The position numbers and the translations under genes were made by a program. A stretch of 64,000 nt of DNA from an uncultured Collinsella sp. (GTDB taxonomy: Bacteria > Actinomycetota > Coriobacteriia > Coriobacteriales > Coriobacteriaceae). Position 1 is the stretch's first letter, and the number at the start of each line of letters is the position of its first letter. Location: contig UQLF01000012.1 in NCBI GenBank assembly GCA_900541875.1, forward strand, positions 18,951 to 82,950, in the 5' to 3' direction. A model generated the notes under the pieces. The model saw only the letters and a list, made by a program, of their open reading frames with translations, did no database searches and had not been told where the DNA came from. Below, piece by piece: positions 62,504 through 64,000 of the stretch.

Positions 62504-62516
62504 GCGTATTGTACGC
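62504..62516 (-). promoter_or_regulatory. Inverted repeat in the Pel operon promoter region
   Basis: GCGTATTGTACGC (GCGTA and TACGC around TTG on the plus strand) overlaps the area downstream of a TTGACA hexamer, 45 bases before the epimerase start. It may be an operator. The -10 is not clear. The gap 62460-62614 contains no gene. Confidence 0.4.
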
Positions 62517-62614
62517 TGTCAACGCGAGCCAAGGCGCCTTTAAGGCTGTTTTAAGAACTTTTTTAGAGGATGTGGGAGTGGTAATTCATTCGACTTAAAT
62601 TCATCGAAGAAATG

Positions 62615-63001
62615 CTATTCGCCCTGAAAAGGCACATCGCAATCTGCTGACAACTCTGCGGGGAGAATGCCAGGCGATATACATTGCTCTCGCACGGAAT
62701 AGTTGGATGAAAGAAACGGCAGTTCTTTGGAATAGCTGACGATAACCTGCGGAGCGATCTTAATGCCCAGAGCAAGTTCGAACTTTGCAATCGTCTTTAG
62801 AGTCATATTAGGTTGAGAATTCAAGAGCTTAGAAAGCGACTGAAGGCTTATGCCCATACGATTTGCGAGCTCACTTTTGCTCAATCCCAAACGTTTCATT
62901 TCGCGATGAACAATAAACTCAATATCTAGTGCATGTTCATAAGCGCGCGTTTCGCTACTTTCTGTTTCGGCATAAAAATCAGATAGATCTACTTTATTCA
63001 T
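62615..63001 (-). CDS. XRE family helix-turn-helix regulator
   Basis: A 128-residue DNA-binding protein with the Cro/C1-type helix-turn-helix at about 36-80 (MKRLGLSKSELANRMGISLQSLSKLLNSQPNMTLKTIAKFELALGI). Such proteins are HigA-like antitoxins or stand-alone regulators; no toxin gene is recognisable nearby. The ATG at 63001 has CGGAG seven bases upstream, with TATACT (63025-63030) as possible -10. Composition is AT-richer than the genes to the left, suggesting acquisition. It lies directly upstream of the Pel operon, on the same strand. Confidence 0.8.
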   Translation of the reverse strand: MNKVDLSDFYAETESSETRAYEHALDIEFIVHREMKRLGLSKSELANRMGISLQSLSKLLNSQPNMTLKTIAKFELALGIKIAPQVIVSYSKELPFLSSNYSVREQCISPGILPAELSADCDVPFQGE

Positions 63002-63102
63002 TGTATTCTCCGTTTCGAAAGCCAAGTATAAAAGTCAACGCTCAGATTCCAGAAGCTGACGTGCTATTCTGGCCGATCATTGTTCGAGCGGTTAATTTCC
63101 GC

Positions 63103-63384
63103 TTAGGGTCTGACAACATTTTCTGGAATTGAGAGTTGTCGGGAGAAGTCGTCAGCTTCCAAAAACGGTCGGCCCTTGGGGTCTCTATATTCGACAAGTT
63201 CATATCCTTCTACCAAGGGCCACCTCCCATTTCTAGATGAACTTAACTTATAGGTTAAGTTCATCCATTTAAATACATATAACGAGGTCCAGACAAGATT
63301 CCTCTGCCCCAATCGATAAACAAACCAGTCGAGCTTATGCAAAATCCGTAAGTGTGTGGCAAATTCTAGACACGTCAACCACAC
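63103..63384 (-). CDS. Short unrecognised ORF upstream of the XRE gene
   Basis: A 93-residue frame ending LVEYRDPKGRPFLEADDFSRQLSIPENVVRP. I do not recognise it. A TTG start near 63213 has GGGAGGTGG upstream and would give only 37 residues. The upper half includes the inverted repeat at 63236-63265. It could be a remnant of a toxin partner of the XRE protein. Confidence 0.25.
   Translation of the reverse strand: MWLTCLEFATHLRILHKLDWFVYRLGQRNLVWTSLYVFKWMNLTYKLSSSRNGRWPLVEGYELVEYRDPKGRPFLEADDFSRQLSIPENVVRP
63236..63265. repeat. 12-bp inverted repeat in the XRE upstream region
   Basis: GATGAACTTAAC and GTTAAGTTCATC flank a six-base loop (TTATAG). It might be an operator or a weak terminator. 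It is AT-rich like its surroundings. Confidence 0.6.
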
Positions 63385-63482
63385 TGGATAGTGACAAAGT
63401 TTCTACCTGCGAGTTCTTTTCATGAAAAGGACGATGTGCTCGAGGGTTCCGAAATTTGCCGCATACTTCCGTCGGTCATTTC

Positions 63483-63608
63483 CGGAAGTGCGGTGAAAAA
63501 ACCGAGATCGACAGACCAGACCCCTGTTTTAGCTTTCCGCGACCTGCGGTTTTGTTGCCGAAATTCGGTTTATGCTCGGAGGTTTCCGATTTTTTCCCCG
63601 CACTTCCG
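63483..63608. repeat. Inverted repeat enclosing about 80 bases, non-coding right end
   Basis: The arms (cggaagtgcggtgaaaaaac at 63483-63502 and complementary sequence at 63588-63608) pair at 20 of 22 positions around a loop that contains CGACCTGCGG and CGAAATTCG. It has no coding capacity. The rest, 63610-64000, holds no gene I can support; only a weak hairpin with A8 near 63711-63740. Confidence 0.5.
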
Positions 63609-64000
63609 AAAAGCACGCTTAAACCGCGCATCCCGAAGCGGAAAACCGCCGGATATTTGTTTCTCCCCAAATGAGATCCTTGTTTTGCCTGGCCGAATCT
63701 TACATCCAAACAAAAAAAAGAGGACCGACGCATCAGCCCTCTTCAGGTGTCGCCCGAAGGCTTCCAGCGCAATTGATTTAATTCAAATCGATATCACTTG
63801 TTTGACCACGATCACGTCAACCAGTAGAAGCCGCCCATGCTCGATCATTCCATTGCCGGGATGGTGCTTGGCCAGTACGTCACACATTGCATACATGAAA
63901 AAAGGGCAACACTCTCAGTTTGAGGCTTATAGGACAAAATGTGTGTCCCGATAGAACATCCGTTTCCATCCATTAATCCAGCCAGAACGGGTACGGGTCC

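Noticed and set aside
63391..63954. 187-codon plus-strand frame at the right end
   Set aside because: Spans the inverted repeat, has no ribosome site and no recognisable domain.

Overview
The window reads as chromosomal DNA from a high-GC Gram-positive bacterium of the class Coriobacteriia, most likely Collinsella or a close relative. That assignment is inference from gene order, codon style, the tRNA-dependent ileS leader and the sucrose PTS, not from a database search. Most genes lie on the minus strand. Nearly all of the first 50 kb is conserved housekeeping DNA.

Layout. 1-3.8 kb: a cut-off lspA and ileS, with ileS preceded by a T-box leader with an AUC (Ile) specifier. 3.8-12.9 kb: single metabolic genes (iron-type alcohol dehydrogenase, DUF523, ftsH, cobalamin adenosyltransferase, a MATE exporter, a SpoU-type RNA methyltransferase, thyA-folA) and a DUF134-NifX fusion with its own palindromic operators. 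12.9-27.9 kb: a run of 14 minus-strand genes, asp23-fakA-recG-rsmD-coaD-divIVA-like-DUF177-rpmF-plsX-acpP-rnc-smc-ftsY-ffh, many with overlapping stops and starts; it links lipid precursor synthesis, RNA processing, chromosome segregation and protein targeting. 28.0-28.1 kb: tRNA-Asn. 28.3-39.9 kb: rpoD and dnaG, then the translation operon rimP-nusA-infB-rbfA-nrnA-truB-ribF-dnaG, driven by a near-consensus promoter followed by an intrinsic terminator in the leader. 40-47 kb: a lipoprotein, leuS, guaB, a ModE-like regulator and a PLP-fold protein that lacks its catalytic lysine. A run of G, A, T and C homopolymers upstream of leuS looks like an assembly or sequencing artefact. 47-51.3 kb: a sucrose operon (LacI-type regulator, PTS EIIBC, GH32 hydrolase) with LacI-type operators.

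51.3-62.5 kb is the most distinctive region: a Gram-positive Pel-type exopolysaccharide locus (epimerase, PelD, PelE, PelA/DUF2194, PelF, PelG) extended by CotH kinase, VTC polyphosphate polymerase and DUF4956 genes. PelD keeps an RxxD inhibitory-site motif, which suggests control by cyclic di-GMP. The locus has two in-frame stop codons (TGA in the PelA-like gene, TAG in the VTC gene) and a probable frameshift joining the epimerase to PelD, while the surrounding housekeeping genes are open. It is either decaying, switched off in this strain, or carries sequence errors. 62.5-64 kb is AT-richer and holds an XRE-type regulator, a short unrecognised ORF and inverted repeats, with no clear genes in the last 600 bases.

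A family of inverted repeats with the core CATTGGGGACGT sits at gene ends (ileS, cobO/MATE, rpoD) and resembles REP elements. In two of these cases it contains or abuts the stop codons.
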